Assembly: GCF_001580455.1 (NCBI RefSeq)
Contig: NZ_CP010951.1
Location: 248,001-312,000, forward strand
Length of the DNA stretch: 64,000 nucleotides
Direction: 5' to 3'
From: Ramlibacter tataouinensis
GTDB taxonomy: Bacteria; Pseudomonadota; Gammaproteobacteria; Burkholderiales; Burkholderiaceae_C
Of this stretch, positions 15,800-26,568 are shown piece after piece (position 1 is the first letter of the stretch; each line of letters starts with the position of its first letter). A program made the translations under genes and the position numbers. Below the pieces are notes generated by a model. It searched no databases. It saw only the letters and a program-made list of their open reading frames with translations, and was not told the DNA's origin.

Positions 15800-17322
15800 G
15801 CGAACAGTCCCCGGTGCGCTTCGCGCAGCAGGTTCTTTTGCACCTTGCCCATGGTGTTGCGCGGCAGTTCGGTGACCACGAAGCAGCGCTTGGGGATCTT
15901 GAAGTTCGCCAGCTGCGCCTTGAGCGCGGCGATGATCTCGCCGCCATCGAGCTGCGCGCCCGGCTTGGGGATCACGACGGCCACGCCCACTTCGCCGAAA
16001 TCCGGATGCGGCACGCCCACCACGGCGCTTTCGGCCACGCCGGACATCTCGTTGATGTAGCCCTCGATCTCGGCGGGATAGACGTTGTAGCCGCCGCTGA
16101 TGATCAGGTCCTTGCTGCGGCCGACGATGGTGACGTAGCCGCGCTCGTCGATCTTGCCGACGTCACCGGTCTTGAACCAGCCGTCGCCGGTGAACTCTTC
16201 CCTGGTCTTCTCCGGCATGCGCCAGTAGCCCTTGAACACGTTCGGCCCCTTGACCTGGATGCCTCCGATCTCGCCGGCGGGCACGGCCTGACCCTGGTCG
16301 TCGCGCACGCGCACCCCGACGCCCGGCAACGGGAAGCCCACGGTGCCGCCCCGGCGCTCGCCATCACCCGCCTCGTAGGGGTTGGAGGTGAGCATGATGG
16401 TTTCACTCATGCCGTAGCGCTCCAGGATGGTGTGGCCGGTGCGCTCCTGCCACTCGCTGAAGGTCTCGATCAGCAGCGGCGCCGAACCCGAGATGAACAG
16501 GCGCATGCCGCGCACCGCCTCGCGCGTGAGCGCCGGCTCGGCCAGCATGCGCACGTACAGCGTGGGCACGCCCATGAACACGGTCGCGCGCGACATGGCG
16601 GCGATCGCGGTCCGCGGTTCGAACTTGCCGAGCCAGATCATCTTGCTGCCATTGAGCAAGGCGCCGTGCAGGGCCACGAACAGCCCGTGCACATGGAAGA
16701 TCGGCAGCGCGTGGACCAGCACGTCGCCAGGGCGCCAGCCCCAGTAGTCCTTGAGCACCCGGGCGTTGGACAGCAGGTTGCCGTGCGTGAGCATCGCGCC
16801 CTTGCTGCGCCCGGTGGTGCCGCTGGTGTAGAGGATCGCCGCCAGGTCGTCCGCCGCCCTCGCCTCGATCTCGTGCTGGTCCGGGTGGTGCACCGCCCGC
16901 TCCAGCAGCGAGCCGCTGCGGTCGTCGTTGAGCGTCAACACATGCTGGGTGCCGGCGCGGAACGCGATCTTGCTCACCCAGCCGAAGTTCTTGCCGGTGC
17001 ACACGACCACCGCCGGCTCGGCGTTGCCGATGAAGTATTCGATCTCGCCGCTCTGGTAGGCGGTGTTGAGCGGCAGGAAGACGAAGCCTGCGCGCAGCGT
17101 CGCCAGGTACAGCATCACGGCTTCGACCGACTTCTCCACCTGCACGGCGATGCGCGAGCCGGCCGGCAGCCGCAGCGAGCGCAGCAGGTTGGCCATCATG
17201 GCCGTGCCGCGGTCGATGTCGCGCCACGAATAGACCAGGCCGCCGTCGGTTTCAATGGCAGGCTGGTCCAGGTCCTCGGGAAAGGCGGCGCGCAGGGCCG
17301 CGAACAGGTTTTCGTTCGTCAT
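15796..17322 (-). CDS. matB: Malonyl-CoA synthetase
   Basis: A 508-residue ANL-superfamily ligase that forms malonyl-CoA from malonate, ATP and CoA in the cytosol. The P-loop is ILYTSGTTGRSKGAMLTHG, followed by ALPIFHVHGLFVALHGAL (typical of MatB), GVPTLYVRML, ERYGMSETIM, GYWRMPEKT, FKTGDVG and the catalytic Lys motif NTMGKVQK near the C-terminus. The length equals known MatB. It is the third gene of a minus-strand unit after malonyl-CoA decarboxylase and a Bug receptor, which strongly supports malonate as the substrate. The intact LxKxSGGYNVYP-like hinge (DLIISGGYNVYP) indicates an active enzyme. Confidence 0.9.
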   Translation of the reverse strand: MTNENLFAALRAAFPEDLDQPAIETDGGLVYSWRDIDRGTAMMANLLRSLRLPAGSRIAVQVEKSVEAVMLYLATLRAGFVFLPLNTAYQSGEIEYFIGNAEPAVVVCTGKNFGWVSKIAFRAGTQHVLTLNDDRSGSLLERAVHHPDQHEIEARAADDLAAILYTSGTTGRSKGAMLTHGNLLSNARVLKDYWGWRPGDVLVHALPIFHVHGLFVALHGALLNGSKMIWLGKFEPRTAIAAMSRATVFMGVPTLYVRMLAEPALTREAVRGMRLFISGSAPLLIETFSEWQERTGHTILERYGMSETIMLTSNPYEAGDGERRGGTVGFPLPGVGVRVRDDQGQAVPAGEIGGIQVKGPNVFKGYWRMPEKTREEFTGDGWFKTGDVGKIDERGYVTIVGRSKDLIISGGYNVYPAEIEGYINEMSGVAESAVVGVPHPDFGEVGVAVVIPKPGAQLDGGEIIAALKAQLANFKIPKRCFVVTELPRNTMGKVQKNLLREAHRGLFA

Positions 17323-17361
17323 GACCGGAATTTTGCCGCGCCGGCCCGCGCGCTTCAGCCA

Positions 17362-18351
17362 CTAGTCCAGTTTTGCACCGGAGGCCTTCACCACCGCCGA
17401 CCAGCGCTGGATCTCGCCGTGGATGAAGGTGGCGAACTGCTGCTGGCTCAGGTTCGGGAACTCCGCGCCCTGCCCGGCCCAGACCGCCTTGAGTTCCTCC
17501 GACTGCACCGCCTTGCGGACTTCGTCGACGATGTGCGTCTGCAGGTCCGCCGGCGTGCCCTTGGGCGCCCACAGGCCGTACCAGGTGGTCACCGTGTAGT
17601 CGGGCAATCCGACGTCCGCCGCACAGGGCACATCCGGAAAGGCCGGGTTGCGCTTGCTGCCCGACACCATCAGCGCCTTGATGCGCCCGCCCTTGATGTG
17701 ATTGGCCGAAGAGCCCAGGCCGTCGAACATCATGTCGACATTGCCCGCGATCAGGTCCTGCAGCGCCGGGCCCGCCCCCCGGTACGGGATGTGCGTGATG
17801 AAGGTGTTGGTCTGCTGCTTGAACAGCTCGCCCGCCAGGTGATGCGAGGTTCCGCTGCCGGCCGAGCCGTAGTTGTACTTGCCGGGGTTGCGGCGCATGA
17901 GCTCGATGAAGCCCTTGTAGTCGTTCGCGGCCACGCGCCGGGGATTGATCACCACCACCTGCGGCACGCTGGCGACCAGCGTGAGCGGCACGAAGTCCTT
18001 CTCCAGGTCGTAGTCGAGCTTGGGATACATGGACGGCGCGATCGTGTGGTGCACCGCGCCCATGAAGACGTTGTAGCCGTCCGGTGCCGCGCGCGCGGCC
18101 ACCGAGGCGCCCACGGTGCCGCCCGCGCCGCCCTTGTTGTCGATGACCAGCTGCTTGCCGGTCTGCTTGGCGAACTGTGCGGCCAGCGGGCGCGCGAAGG
18201 CGTCGGTGCCCCCGCCGGCGGGGAACGGCACGACCATCATGACCGGCTTGGCGGGCCAGGCCGAGGACTGGGCGTGGGCGAAGGGCATGGCCAGCAGGGC
18301 GCCCGAAGCCGCCGTGCGCAGGACATCGCGCCGCGTGAAGCGGTGGTTCAT
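17362..18351 (-). CDS. Bug/TctC-family receptor, probable malonate binder
   Basis: A 329-residue periplasmic receptor with a Tat-like signal (TRRDVLRTAASGALLAMPFAHA) and family motifs VMMVVPFPAGGGTDAFARP, VIDNKGGAGGTVGAS, YNYGSAGSGTSHHLAGE and HIPYRGAGPALQDLIAG. It lies between the malonyl-CoA decarboxylase and MatB genes (48 and 39 bp gaps). In Rhizobium mat operons this place is taken by the malonate carrier MatC. Malonate or a related dicarboxylate is therefore the likely ligand, but no TctAB partner is encoded here. Confidence 0.9.
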   Translation of the reverse strand: MNHRFTRRDVLRTAASGALLAMPFAHAQSSAWPAKPVMMVVPFPAGGGTDAFARPLAAQFAKQTGKQLVIDNKGGAGGTVGASVAARAAPDGYNVFMGAVHHTIAPSMYPKLDYDLEKDFVPLTLVASVPQVVVINPRRVAANDYKGFIELMRRNPGKYNYGSAGSGTSHHLAGELFKQQTNTFITHIPYRGAGPALQDLIAGNVDMMFDGLGSSANHIKGGRIKALMVSGSKRNPAFPDVPCAADVGLPDYTVTTWYGLWAPKGTPADLQTHIVDEVRKAVQSEELKAVWAGQGAEFPNLSQQQFATFIHGEIQRWSAVVKASGAKLD

Positions 18352-18399
18352 CTTTGTCTCCTTGGTTTTTTTGGGACCGGCCTCTCGTCGGGCCGCGCC

Positions 18400-19896
18400 T
18401 CAAAAATACAGGTCTTCGATGGCCCCAGAAATCGGGATTTGTCCCTGCGCCAGCATGCCGCGGTACCGGTCGAGCCGCTTGACGTCGTACAAATAGTTCA
18501 CCATGAGTCCGAAAGACTGCTTCAGCCCCTTGGTCGACGGGTCACCCGCCATATTGAGCCGCTCGATGCGCGCGCCATTGCCGAGGTGGAAGCGCGCCAC
18601 CGGGTCCAGCGGCCGGCCCTCGTGCAGCTCCTTGCCCAGGTAGTGCGCCGCGCATTGCAGCAGGAACTGGCGGACCGGTGACTTGGGATCGAGCACCAGC
18701 GGCTTCTCCCAGGCGGCCAAAAGGCGCTGTGCGTCCGCCTCGCCGCCCAGCGCCCGGGCGAGTTCCGCCTTGGGCTTGGGCTCGAGCTTGTCCAGCATTT
18801 GCGCGCCGTTCTTCGCCAGCCAGGCCCGCAGGCCGGGAATCGGCGACAGTGTCGCGAAGGTCCGCAGGCGCGGGAACTCGGCCTTGAGCGTTTCCACCAC
18901 CCGCTTGATCAGCGAGTCGCCGAAGCTCACGCCGCGCAGGCCCGGCTGGGTGCTGCTGATCGAATAGAAGATCGCCGTGCTGGCCCGTTGCGGATCGGCC
19001 GACGCCGCCGTCTCGTCCAGCAGGGGGGTGATGCTGGCGGCCATCTCGTTCATCAGCGCCACTTCGACGAAGATCAGCGGCTCGCCTTCCAGGCGCGGAT
19101 GGAAGAAGCCGTAGCAGCGGCGGTCGCTGTCCAGGCGGTTTTTGACGTCGTCCCAGCCGCGGATGTCGTGCACCGCCTCGTACTTGATCAGCTTTTCCAC
19201 CAGCGAGGCGGGTGAGTCCCAGCTGATGCGGCGCAGCTCCAGGAAAGCGACGTCGAACCAGGTGGAGAACAGGTGCTCGAGCTCGGCGTCCAGGGCCAGC
19301 AAGCGGCGGTCGCCCGCGAGCTGCGGCAGGAGCTCGGCGCGCAGGTCGACCAGGAAGCGCATGCCCTCGGGAAACACCGCAAACCGCTGCATCAGGCGGG
19401 TGCGCGCCGAAACGAACGCGCGGCGCAGACGGATCTCGGCCTCGCCTTCCTCCTGCGTGCCGTGCGCGGCCTCGTACTGCTGGCGCGCGGCACGGATCTT
19501 CTTTGCGTCGGGCGCGAACTGCTCGCTCATGAGCAGCCAGCAGTCACGCCGCTCCCCGGGCGTGGCCTTGGCGTACCAGGCAGCGAACTCGCGTGCGCGG
19601 CGCCCGCCCTCGACTTCGCTCACCTGCGGCTCGGCGATGGCCCGCAGCTCGGCCAGCGTGCGCCGCAGCGCGCGCGGCGACAGCGCTTCCTGCTCCCGGC
19701 GCAAGGTGGCCTTCAGTCGCTCGGGGATGGGGCGACCGCCGCGGCCCGGCTCGGCCTTCGCCTGCGCCTTGGGCTCCGTCCTCGCCGCCTCTGGCTCGAC
19801 CCGGGCATCCCCGCCGCCCTCGAGCGCCGCCACTGCGCGTGGTTCGAAGGCCTGGCGCAACAGCGGCATGCGGGTGAGCCAGTCGCCGGTCTTCAT
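18400..19896 (-). CDS. matA: Malonyl-CoA decarboxylase
   Basis: A 498-residue MLYCD-family enzyme converting malonyl-CoA to acetyl-CoA and CO2. An N-terminal helical oligomerisation domain with a variable Ala/Glu-rich insert (about 25-55) precedes the GNAT-like catalytic domain. Conserved segments are FHPRLEGEPLIFVEVAL, YSISSTQPGLRGVSFGDSL (Ser of the catalytic pair), RTFATLSPIPGLRAWL and FHLGNGARIERLN (catalytic His). Together with MatB it turns malonate into acetyl-CoA. The start is 12 bp after the lgt stop, so transcription from lgt may extend into this operon, or a promoter may lie within lgt. No matR-like regulator is adjacent. Confidence 0.93.
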   Translation of the reverse strand: MKTGDWLTRMPLLRQAFEPRAVAALEGGGDARVEPEAARTEPKAQAKAEPGRGGRPIPERLKATLRREQEALSPRALRRTLAELRAIAEPQVSEVEGGRRAREFAAWYAKATPGERRDCWLLMSEQFAPDAKKIRAARQQYEAAHGTQEEGEAEIRLRRAFVSARTRLMQRFAVFPEGMRFLVDLRAELLPQLAGDRRLLALDAELEHLFSTWFDVAFLELRRISWDSPASLVEKLIKYEAVHDIRGWDDVKNRLDSDRRCYGFFHPRLEGEPLIFVEVALMNEMAASITPLLDETAASADPQRASTAIFYSISSTQPGLRGVSFGDSLIKRVVETLKAEFPRLRTFATLSPIPGLRAWLAKNGAQMLDKLEPKPKAELARALGGEADAQRLLAAWEKPLVLDPKSPVRQFLLQCAAHYLGKELHEGRPLDPVARFHLGNGARIERLNMAGDPSTKGLKQSFGLMVNYLYDVKRLDRYRGMLAQGQIPISGAIEDLYF

Positions 19897-19908
19897 GGGT
19901 TTCCCGGC

Positions 19909-20748
19909 CTATGGCCTCGCTGCCAGGGGCTGGGGCCGCCGCGCGGCGGCCCAGGTCCACAGCAGGATGCCCGCCAGGATCATCGGGACGCACAGCCACT
20001 GGCCCATGCTCAGGCCGCTCGCCTGCTGCAGCCACTGCAGGTGGGCGTCGGGTTCGCGGAAGTACTCGGCCACGAATCGCAGCACGCCATAGCCGATGAG
20101 GAAGACGGCGGACACCTGCGCCTCGCGCCGCTCCTTGCGCGCATACAGCCACAGCAGCACGAACAGCAGCAGTCCTTCCAGCAGGAACTGGTAGATCTGG
20201 GAGGGATGGCGCGGGACCATGGTGCCGCTTTGCGGGAAGATCATGGCCCAGGGCAGCGCGGCATCGGCGGCGCGGCCCCATAGTTCGCCGTTGATGAAAT
20301 TGCCGATGCGGCCGGCCGCCAGCCCCAGCGGCACGCAGGGCGCCACGAAGTCCATCACCTGCCAGAAGGGCTTGTGGCGGGAGCGGGCGAACCACCACTG
20401 CGATGCGATCACGCCCAGCATGCCGCCATGGAAACTCATGCCGCCCTGCCACACGAAGAAGATCTCCAGCGGGTGCGTCGCGTAGTACACGGGCTTGTAG
20501 AAGAGGCAATAGCCCAGCCGCCCGCCGATCACCACCCCGAGCACGCCCAGGAACAGCATGTCCTCCACGTCCCGGCGCGACCAGGCGCCCGGCCCCTGTA
20601 CCGACGCATAAGGCTGGTGATGCAGCCGGCGCAAGGCCAGCAGCATGAACAGCGCAAACGCGGCCAGGTAGGTCAGCCCGTACCAGTGGATTGCCACCGG
20701 CCCCAGCTGGATCGCCACCGGGTTGATATGCGGAAACGTCAATGTCAT
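19909..20748 (-). CDS. lgt: Prolipoprotein diacylglyceryl transferase
   Basis: A 279-residue inner-membrane enzyme that attaches diacylglycerol from phosphatidylglycerol to the lipobox Cys of prolipoproteins. The Lgt signature GRIGNFINGELWGR (146-159) and the essential His region MSFHGGMLG (His107) are intact, with about seven transmembrane helices. The start MTLTFPHINPVAIQLGPVAIHWYG is the usual N-terminus. The order lgt-LysR-ilvD seems to be common in Comamonadaceae. Essential housekeeping gene. Confidence 0.97.
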   Translation of the reverse strand: MTLTFPHINPVAIQLGPVAIHWYGLTYLAAFALFMLLALRRLHHQPYASVQGPGAWSRRDVEDMLFLGVLGVVIGGRLGYCLFYKPVYYATHPLEIFFVWQGGMSFHGGMLGVIASQWWFARSRHKPFWQVMDFVAPCVPLGLAAGRIGNFINGELWGRAADAALPWAMIFPQSGTMVPRHPSQIYQFLLEGLLLFVLLWLYARKERREAQVSAVFLIGYGVLRFVAEYFREPDAHLQWLQQASGLSMGQWLCVPMILAGILLWTWAAARRPQPLAARP

Positions 20749-20824
20749 GCAGCCTATTTTGCGGCAAGGCCCAGGCGCGGGGGCTCGAACTGGGCCTTGG
20801 ATCGCCCGTCTTCGAAAAGCCAGC

Positions 20825-21754
20825 TCAACCGCGCGTGGCCGGGCGCAGCTGGCGGCGCGCGAAATCGATGAAGCGCTGCAGAGTGGGCGCGACCTCGACG
20901 CCGGTCCAGACCAGGCTGGTCTCGCATTGCGGCACCTGCTGCGCCTGCAGCCCGCCCAGCGGACGGTAGAGCACGCCCGAGCGCTGGAATTCGCGCACGC
21001 TGTCGGGCACCCAGGCGACCCCGAGGCCGGCCGACACCAGGTTCACGATGGTCTGCATCTGGATCGCTTCCTGCACGACCTCAGGCATGCGGCCATGCCG
21101 GTGGTACAGGCCAAACACCGCGTCGTGCAGTGAGGGCAGGATGCGCCGCGGGAACATGACCAGGGGCTCCTCCAGCACGGCGCCGAGCGCCAGCGCGCGT
21201 GCCTGCGCCAGCCGGTGCTGCTGGGGCAGCGCCAGCACCAGCCGCTCGCGCGAGACGCGCAGGTGCTGCCAGCCGGCCGGCGCGAAGCCGGGCGAATGCA
21301 GCATGAAGCCGGCGTCCACCTCGCCGCGCTCCAGCGCCTGCGACTGCACGTCGGCGGTCGCTTCGATCAGTTCGCATTCGACCTGCGGATGCTGCGCGCG
21401 GAAGGCCCGCACCCACCCGGGCAGCAGCCCGAAGCCCACGGTGGAGACGAAAGCCAGGCGCAGCCGTCCGACCTCGCCGTGGGCCGCCGCGCGCGCTTGC
21501 GCCGGCAGCGACTGCGCGCGCGCCAGCAGGTCGCGCGCCTGCGGCAGCAGCGCCGCACCCGCCGCGGTCAGCCGCACGCTGCGCTTGCTGCGCTCGAACA
21601 GGCGCACGTCCAGCCGCTGCTCCAGGTTGGCGATCGCCTGCGTCAGCGGCGGCTGCGTCATGTGCAGGCGCGCGGCGGCGCGCCCGAAGTGAAGTTCCTC
21701 GGCCAGCACCGTGAACTGGCGCCAGACCCGCAGCTCGATGGCGGCTTCGCTCAT
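20825..21754 (-). CDS. LysR-family transcriptional regulator
   Basis: A 309-residue LysR protein. The N-terminal winged helix (about 8-66) contains FTVLAEELHFGRAAARLHM and QPPLTQAIANLEQRLDVRLFERS; a periplasmic-binding-protein-like effector domain (about 95-300) follows. The ATG at 21754 is chosen because it places the HTH at the usual distance; in-frame sequence further upstream runs into the divergent promoter. It is divergent from ilvD with a 115-bp gap holding a perfect inverted repeat (21801-21814). Whether it controls ilvD or another locus cannot be told. Confidence 0.93.
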   Translation of the reverse strand: MSEAAIELRVWRQFTVLAEELHFGRAAARLHMTQPPLTQAIANLEQRLDVRLFERSKRSVRLTAAGAALLPQARDLLARAQSLPAQARAAAHGEVGRLRLAFVSTVGFGLLPGWVRAFRAQHPQVECELIEATADVQSQALERGEVDAGFMLHSPGFAPAGWQHLRVSRERLVLALPQQHRLAQARALALGAVLEEPLVMFPRRILPSLHDAVFGLYHRHGRMPEVVQEAIQMQTIVNLVSAGLGVAWVPDSVREFQRSGVLYRPLGGLQAQQVPQCETSLVWTGVEVAPTLQRFIDFARRQLRPATRG

Positions 21755-21800
21755 GGGTACGGACTCATATGTGCCGCATATTAATCCACACGCCAAAATG

Positions 21801-21814
21801 GATTGGAACCAATC
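21801..21814. promoter_or_regulatory. Inverted repeat in LysR-ilvD divergent region
   Basis: GATTGGAACCAATC is a 6-bp-arm perfect inverted repeat with a 2-bp centre, between the divergent LysR and ilvD starts. It does not match the classical T-N11-A spacing exactly, so the assignment to this LysR protein is tentative. Confidence 0.4.
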
Positions 21815-21869
21815 AGCGCCCCGGCGCATACTGTGCGCCTTCCGTCTCCCACGCCGCACAGGCACAGCC

Positions 21870-23564
21870 ATGGACAGCAAACCGATCCAGATCAACCGCC
21901 GCAGCAAGAACATCACCGAGGGCAAGTCGCGCGCGCCCAACCGCTCCATGTACTACGCCATGGGCTACCAGGAGGGCGACTTCAAGAAGCCCATGGTGGG
22001 CGTGGCCAACGGCCACAGCACCATCACGCCCTGCAACAGCGGCCTGCAGAAGCTGGCCGACGCGGCGGTGGCCGGCATCGAGGAGGCCGGCGGCAACGCG
22101 CAGGTGTTCGGCGTGCCCACCATCTCCGACGGCATGGCCATGGGCACCGAGGGCATGAAGTACTCGCTGGTCAGCCGCGAGGTGATCTCCGACTGCATCG
22201 AGACCTGCGTGCAGGGCCAGTGGATGGACGGCGTGGTGGTGGTCGGCGGCTGCGACAAGAACATGCCGGGCGGCATGATGGGCATGCTGCGCGCCAACGT
22301 GCCGGCCATCTATGTCTACGGCGGCACCATCCTGCCCGGCAAGTGGAAGGGCCAGGACCTCAACATCGTCAGCGTGTTCGAGGCCGTGGGCCAGAATGCC
22401 GCCGGCAATCTCAGCGACGCGGACCTGCACGAGATCGAGACGCGCGCCATCCCCGGCACTGGTTCCTGCGGCGGCATGTACACCGCCAACACCATGTCCT
22501 CGGCCTTCGAGGCGCTGGGCATGTCGCTGCCCTACTCGTCCACCATGGCCAATCCGCACGACGAGAAGCAGAACTCGGCCAAGGAATCGGCCAAGGTGCT
22601 GATCGAAGCGATCAGGAAGGACATCAAGCCGCGCGACATCGTCACCCGCAAGTCCATCGAGAACGCGGTGGCGGTGATCATGGCCACGGGCGGCTCGACC
22701 AACGCCGTGCTGCACTTCCTGGCGATCGCGCATGCCGCGGAAGTGGAATGGACCATCGACGACTTCGAGCGGGTGCGCCGCCGCACGCCCGTGCTGTGCG
22801 ATCTCAAGCCCTCGGGCCGCTACCTGGCGGTGGACCTGCACCGCGCCGGCGGCATCCCGCAGGTGATGAAGGTCCTGCTCAATGCCGGCCTGCTGCACGG
22901 CGACTGCCTGACGATCACCGGCCAGACCATCGCCGAGACGCTGAAGGACGTGCCCGACCAGCCGCGCGCCGACCAGGACGTGATCCGCCCGATCGACAAG
23001 CCCATGTACAAGGAAGGCCACCTGGCGATCCTCAAGGGCAACCTGTCGCCCGAAGGCGCGGTGGCCAAGATCACCGGCCTGAAGAACCCGGTGATCACCG
23101 GCCCGGCCCGCGTGTTCGACGACGAGCAGTCGGCGCTGCAGGCGATCCTCGACGGCAAGATCAAGGCGGGCGACGTGATGGTGCTGCGCTACCTCGGCCC
23201 CAAGGGCGGTCCGGGCATGCCCGAGATGCTCGCGCCCACCGGGGCGCTGATCGGCGCCGGCCTCGGTGAAAGCGTCGGCCTGATCACGGACGGGCGCTTC
23301 TCCGGCGGCACCTGGGGCATGGTGGTCGGCCACGTCGCGCCGGAAGCGGCGGCCGGCGGGACCATCGCCTTCATCAGGGAAGGCGACTCCATCACCATCG
23401 ATGCGCACCAGCTGCTGCTGCAGCTGAATGTGCCGGACGAGGAGATCGCGAAGCGCAAGAGCGGGTGGAAGGCGCCGGCGCCGCGCTACACGCGCGGTGT
23501 GCAGGCCAAGTTCGCCTTCAGCGCCTCCAGTGCCAGCAAGGGCGCGGTGCTGGACAACTACTGA
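21870..23564 (+). CDS. ilvD: Dihydroxy-acid dehydratase
   Basis: A 564-residue IlvD/Edd-family dehydratase of branched-chain amino acid and CoA biosynthesis, converting 2,3-dihydroxy-isovalerate or -methylvalerate to the 2-oxoacid. Cys ligands of the Fe-S cluster are seen in TPCNSGLQ, GGCDKNMPGGMMG and GTGSCGGMYTANTM. The C-terminal metal/substrate motif LITDGRFSGGTWG is present. The length (about 560) suggests the [2Fe-2S] type rather than the longer E. coli type. The ATG at 21870 fits the family start MDSKPIQINRRSKNI. It is divergent from LysR and monocistronic. Confidence 0.96.
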   Translation: MDSKPIQINRRSKNITEGKSRAPNRSMYYAMGYQEGDFKKPMVGVANGHSTITPCNSGLQKLADAAVAGIEEAGGNAQVFGVPTISDGMAMGTEGMKYSLVSREVISDCIETCVQGQWMDGVVVVGGCDKNMPGGMMGMLRANVPAIYVYGGTILPGKWKGQDLNIVSVFEAVGQNAAGNLSDADLHEIETRAIPGTGSCGGMYTANTMSSAFEALGMSLPYSSTMANPHDEKQNSAKESAKVLIEAIRKDIKPRDIVTRKSIENAVAVIMATGGSTNAVLHFLAIAHAAEVEWTIDDFERVRRRTPVLCDLKPSGRYLAVDLHRAGGIPQVMKVLLNAGLLHGDCLTITGQTIAETLKDVPDQPRADQDVIRPIDKPMYKEGHLAILKGNLSPEGAVAKITGLKNPVITGPARVFDDEQSALQAILDGKIKAGDVMVLRYLGPKGGPGMPEMLAPTGALIGAGLGESVGLITDGRFSGGTWGMVVGHVAPEAAAGGTIAFIREGDSITIDAHQLLLQLNVPDEEIAKRKSGWKAPAPRYTRGVQAKFAFSASSASKGAVLDNY

Positions 23565-23582
23565 GCCATTTGTTGATATCGA

Positions 23583-23612
23583 TCAGTCCGGCCGCGACCG
23601 CGGCCGCACTGA
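23583..23612. other. Large GC-rich inverted repeat after ilvD
   Basis: TCAGT-C-CGGCCGCG / CGCGGCCG-C-ACTGA forms a hairpin with 13 paired bases per arm, one mismatch and a 2-base centre. It lies between convergent ilvD and the Trp-rich protein gene. It lacks a T-tract on either side, so a transcript-stabilising or Rho-assisted end is likelier than a classical intrinsic terminator. Confidence 0.5.
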
Positions 23613-23615
23613 CCC

Positions 23616-23855
23616 TCAGCGGCGGCGGGGCTTGATGCCGAGGGCTTCCTTGCTCTTGTCGATGCGCGCCTGCTTCTTCCTGTTCTCGGCCTCGACGGCC
23701 TTGCGCTTGGTGTAGCCCGACCAGTCAGCCCAGGTCCACCAGACGGCGGCAGCGCCAAAGGGCGACAGCACCCACCACCAATCCCAGGCCGCCACGGGTC
23801 CGATCTCCAGGTACTTCATGGCCAGCAGGATGATTCCGAGACCCAACAGGTACAT
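23616..23855 (-). CDS. Small Trp-rich membrane protein
   Basis: A 79-residue protein matching the Burkholderiales small Trp-rich family. An N-terminal transmembrane helix (YLLGLGIILLAMKYLEIGP), a Trp-rich segment (AAWDWWWVLSPFGAAAVWW, plus TWADWSGY) and a highly basic tail (KRKAVEAENRKKQARIDKSK) are visible. The ATG at 23855 has an excellent ribosome site (GGAGGAG, 5 bp upstream), so an upstream in-frame ATG is rejected. Function unknown. It is divergent from the cytochrome c gene by 99 bp. Confidence 0.88.
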   Translation of the reverse strand: MYLLGLGIILLAMKYLEIGPVAAWDWWWVLSPFGAAAVWWTWADWSGYTKRKAVEAENRKKQARIDKSKEALGIKPRRR

Positions 23856-23954
23856 GCTTCTCCTCCATTGGCGCGCGGCGCGGGGCGTCAACGGCCATCA
23901 CTACAATAACGTTGAATTGTTTCAATGTACCTCAAACTCGACTGGAGCCCTGGA

Positions 23955-24269
23955 ATGAAACTCGAAGTGAAACGCGTGTTGCTCGCTCTCGTTGCCGCGG
24001 CGGCTGTCGCACCGGCGATGGCAGACCAGGCGCTGGCCAGCGCCAAGAACTGCATGACCTGCCATGCGGTCGACAAGAAGCTGGTGGGGCCCTCTTTCAA
24101 GGACGTGGCCGCCAAGTACGCCAGCGACAAGACCGCGGGCGACAAGCTGGCCGCCAAGATCCAGAAGGGCGGATCGGGCGTCTGGGGTCCGGTCCCCATG
24201 CCCGCCAACACGCAGGTCAACGACGCCGAAGCCAAGAAGCTGGCGGCTTGGGTGCTGTCGCAGAAGTAA
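23955..24269 (+). CDS. Small soluble class I cytochrome c (c551/c552-like)
   Basis: A 104-residue periplasmic electron carrier. A Sec signal peptide (about 1-23, ending AVAPAMA) precedes the mature domain with a single heme site C33-M-T-C36-H37 and the distal Met82 in PVPMPANTQV, as in cytochrome c551/c8. The ATG at 23955 gives a normal signal peptide; an upstream ATG at 23925 would add ten non-signal residues. It probably shuttles electrons between the bc1 complex and terminal oxidases or denitrification enzymes. A strong bidirectional terminator follows. Confidence 0.92.
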   Translation: MKLEVKRVLLALVAAAAVAPAMADQALASAKNCMTCHAVDKKLVGPSFKDVAAKYASDKTAGDKLAAKIQKGGSGVWGPVPMPANTQVNDAEAKKLAAWVLSQK

Positions 24270-24288
24270 GCGGCTCACCGCCGAACGC

Positions 24289-24320
24289 AAAAAGGCCCGC
24301 AACTGCGGGCCTTTTGTTTT
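24289..24320. terminator. Bidirectional intrinsic terminator (cytochrome c / acs)
   Basis: An 11-bp perfect stem (AAAAGGCCCGC / GCGGGCCTTTT) with loop AACT, flanked by T-rich tracts on both strands. It lies between the convergent cytochrome c and acs genes and can end both transcripts. Confidence 0.9.
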
Positions 24321-24346
24321 GCCATCGCCTGTTTTCCAGGTGACGA

Positions 24347-24381
24347 TGAGCCCACCCCAGCCCTCCCCCGGAAGGGGAGGG
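24347..24381. repeat. REP-like C-rich hairpin element
   Basis: AGCCCACCCCAGCC followed by an 8-bp stem CCCTCCCC / GGGGAGGG with loop CGGAA, 12 bp beyond the acs stop. C/T-rich intergenic palindromes of this kind are dispersed in many Burkholderiales and Xanthomonas genomes; I recognise the style but see only one copy here. Confidence 0.45.
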
Positions 24382-24392
24382 AGCAAGCTCGG

Positions 24393-26378
<1,986 letters not shown>

Positions 26379-26538
26379 GCGACTTGTCTCCGCTGCGGAT
26401 GGTTGGATTGCGGCGTACTGTCAGCCGGACCACTTACATGCCACTGACGCTGCCGCCACGGCCAGTCTGCCAAATCTACTCCCATCGGGCCAAGCTGACG
26501 GCAAACCTACAATGCCACCCCATCCGGACAAACCCGCC

Positions 26539-26565
26539 TTTCCCCTTTCCCCTTTCCCCTTTCCC
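26539..26565. repeat. Heptanucleotide tandem repeat (TTTCCCC, 3.9 copies)
   Basis: Three complete TTTCCCC units plus TTTCCC lie directly before the ATG at 26569. The upstream reading frame that begins at ATG 26512 runs through the repeats into the same frame. The tract occupies the place of a ribosome site and contains no purines on the coding strand. Confidence 0.85.
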
Positions 26566-26568
26566 TCC

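Noticed and set aside
23912..23925. TTGAA-TTGT-TTCAA before the cytochrome c gene as an FNR/Anr box
   Set aside because: Two mismatches to TTGAT-N4-ATCAA, and the position would place the transcript start beyond the start codon for normal activation.
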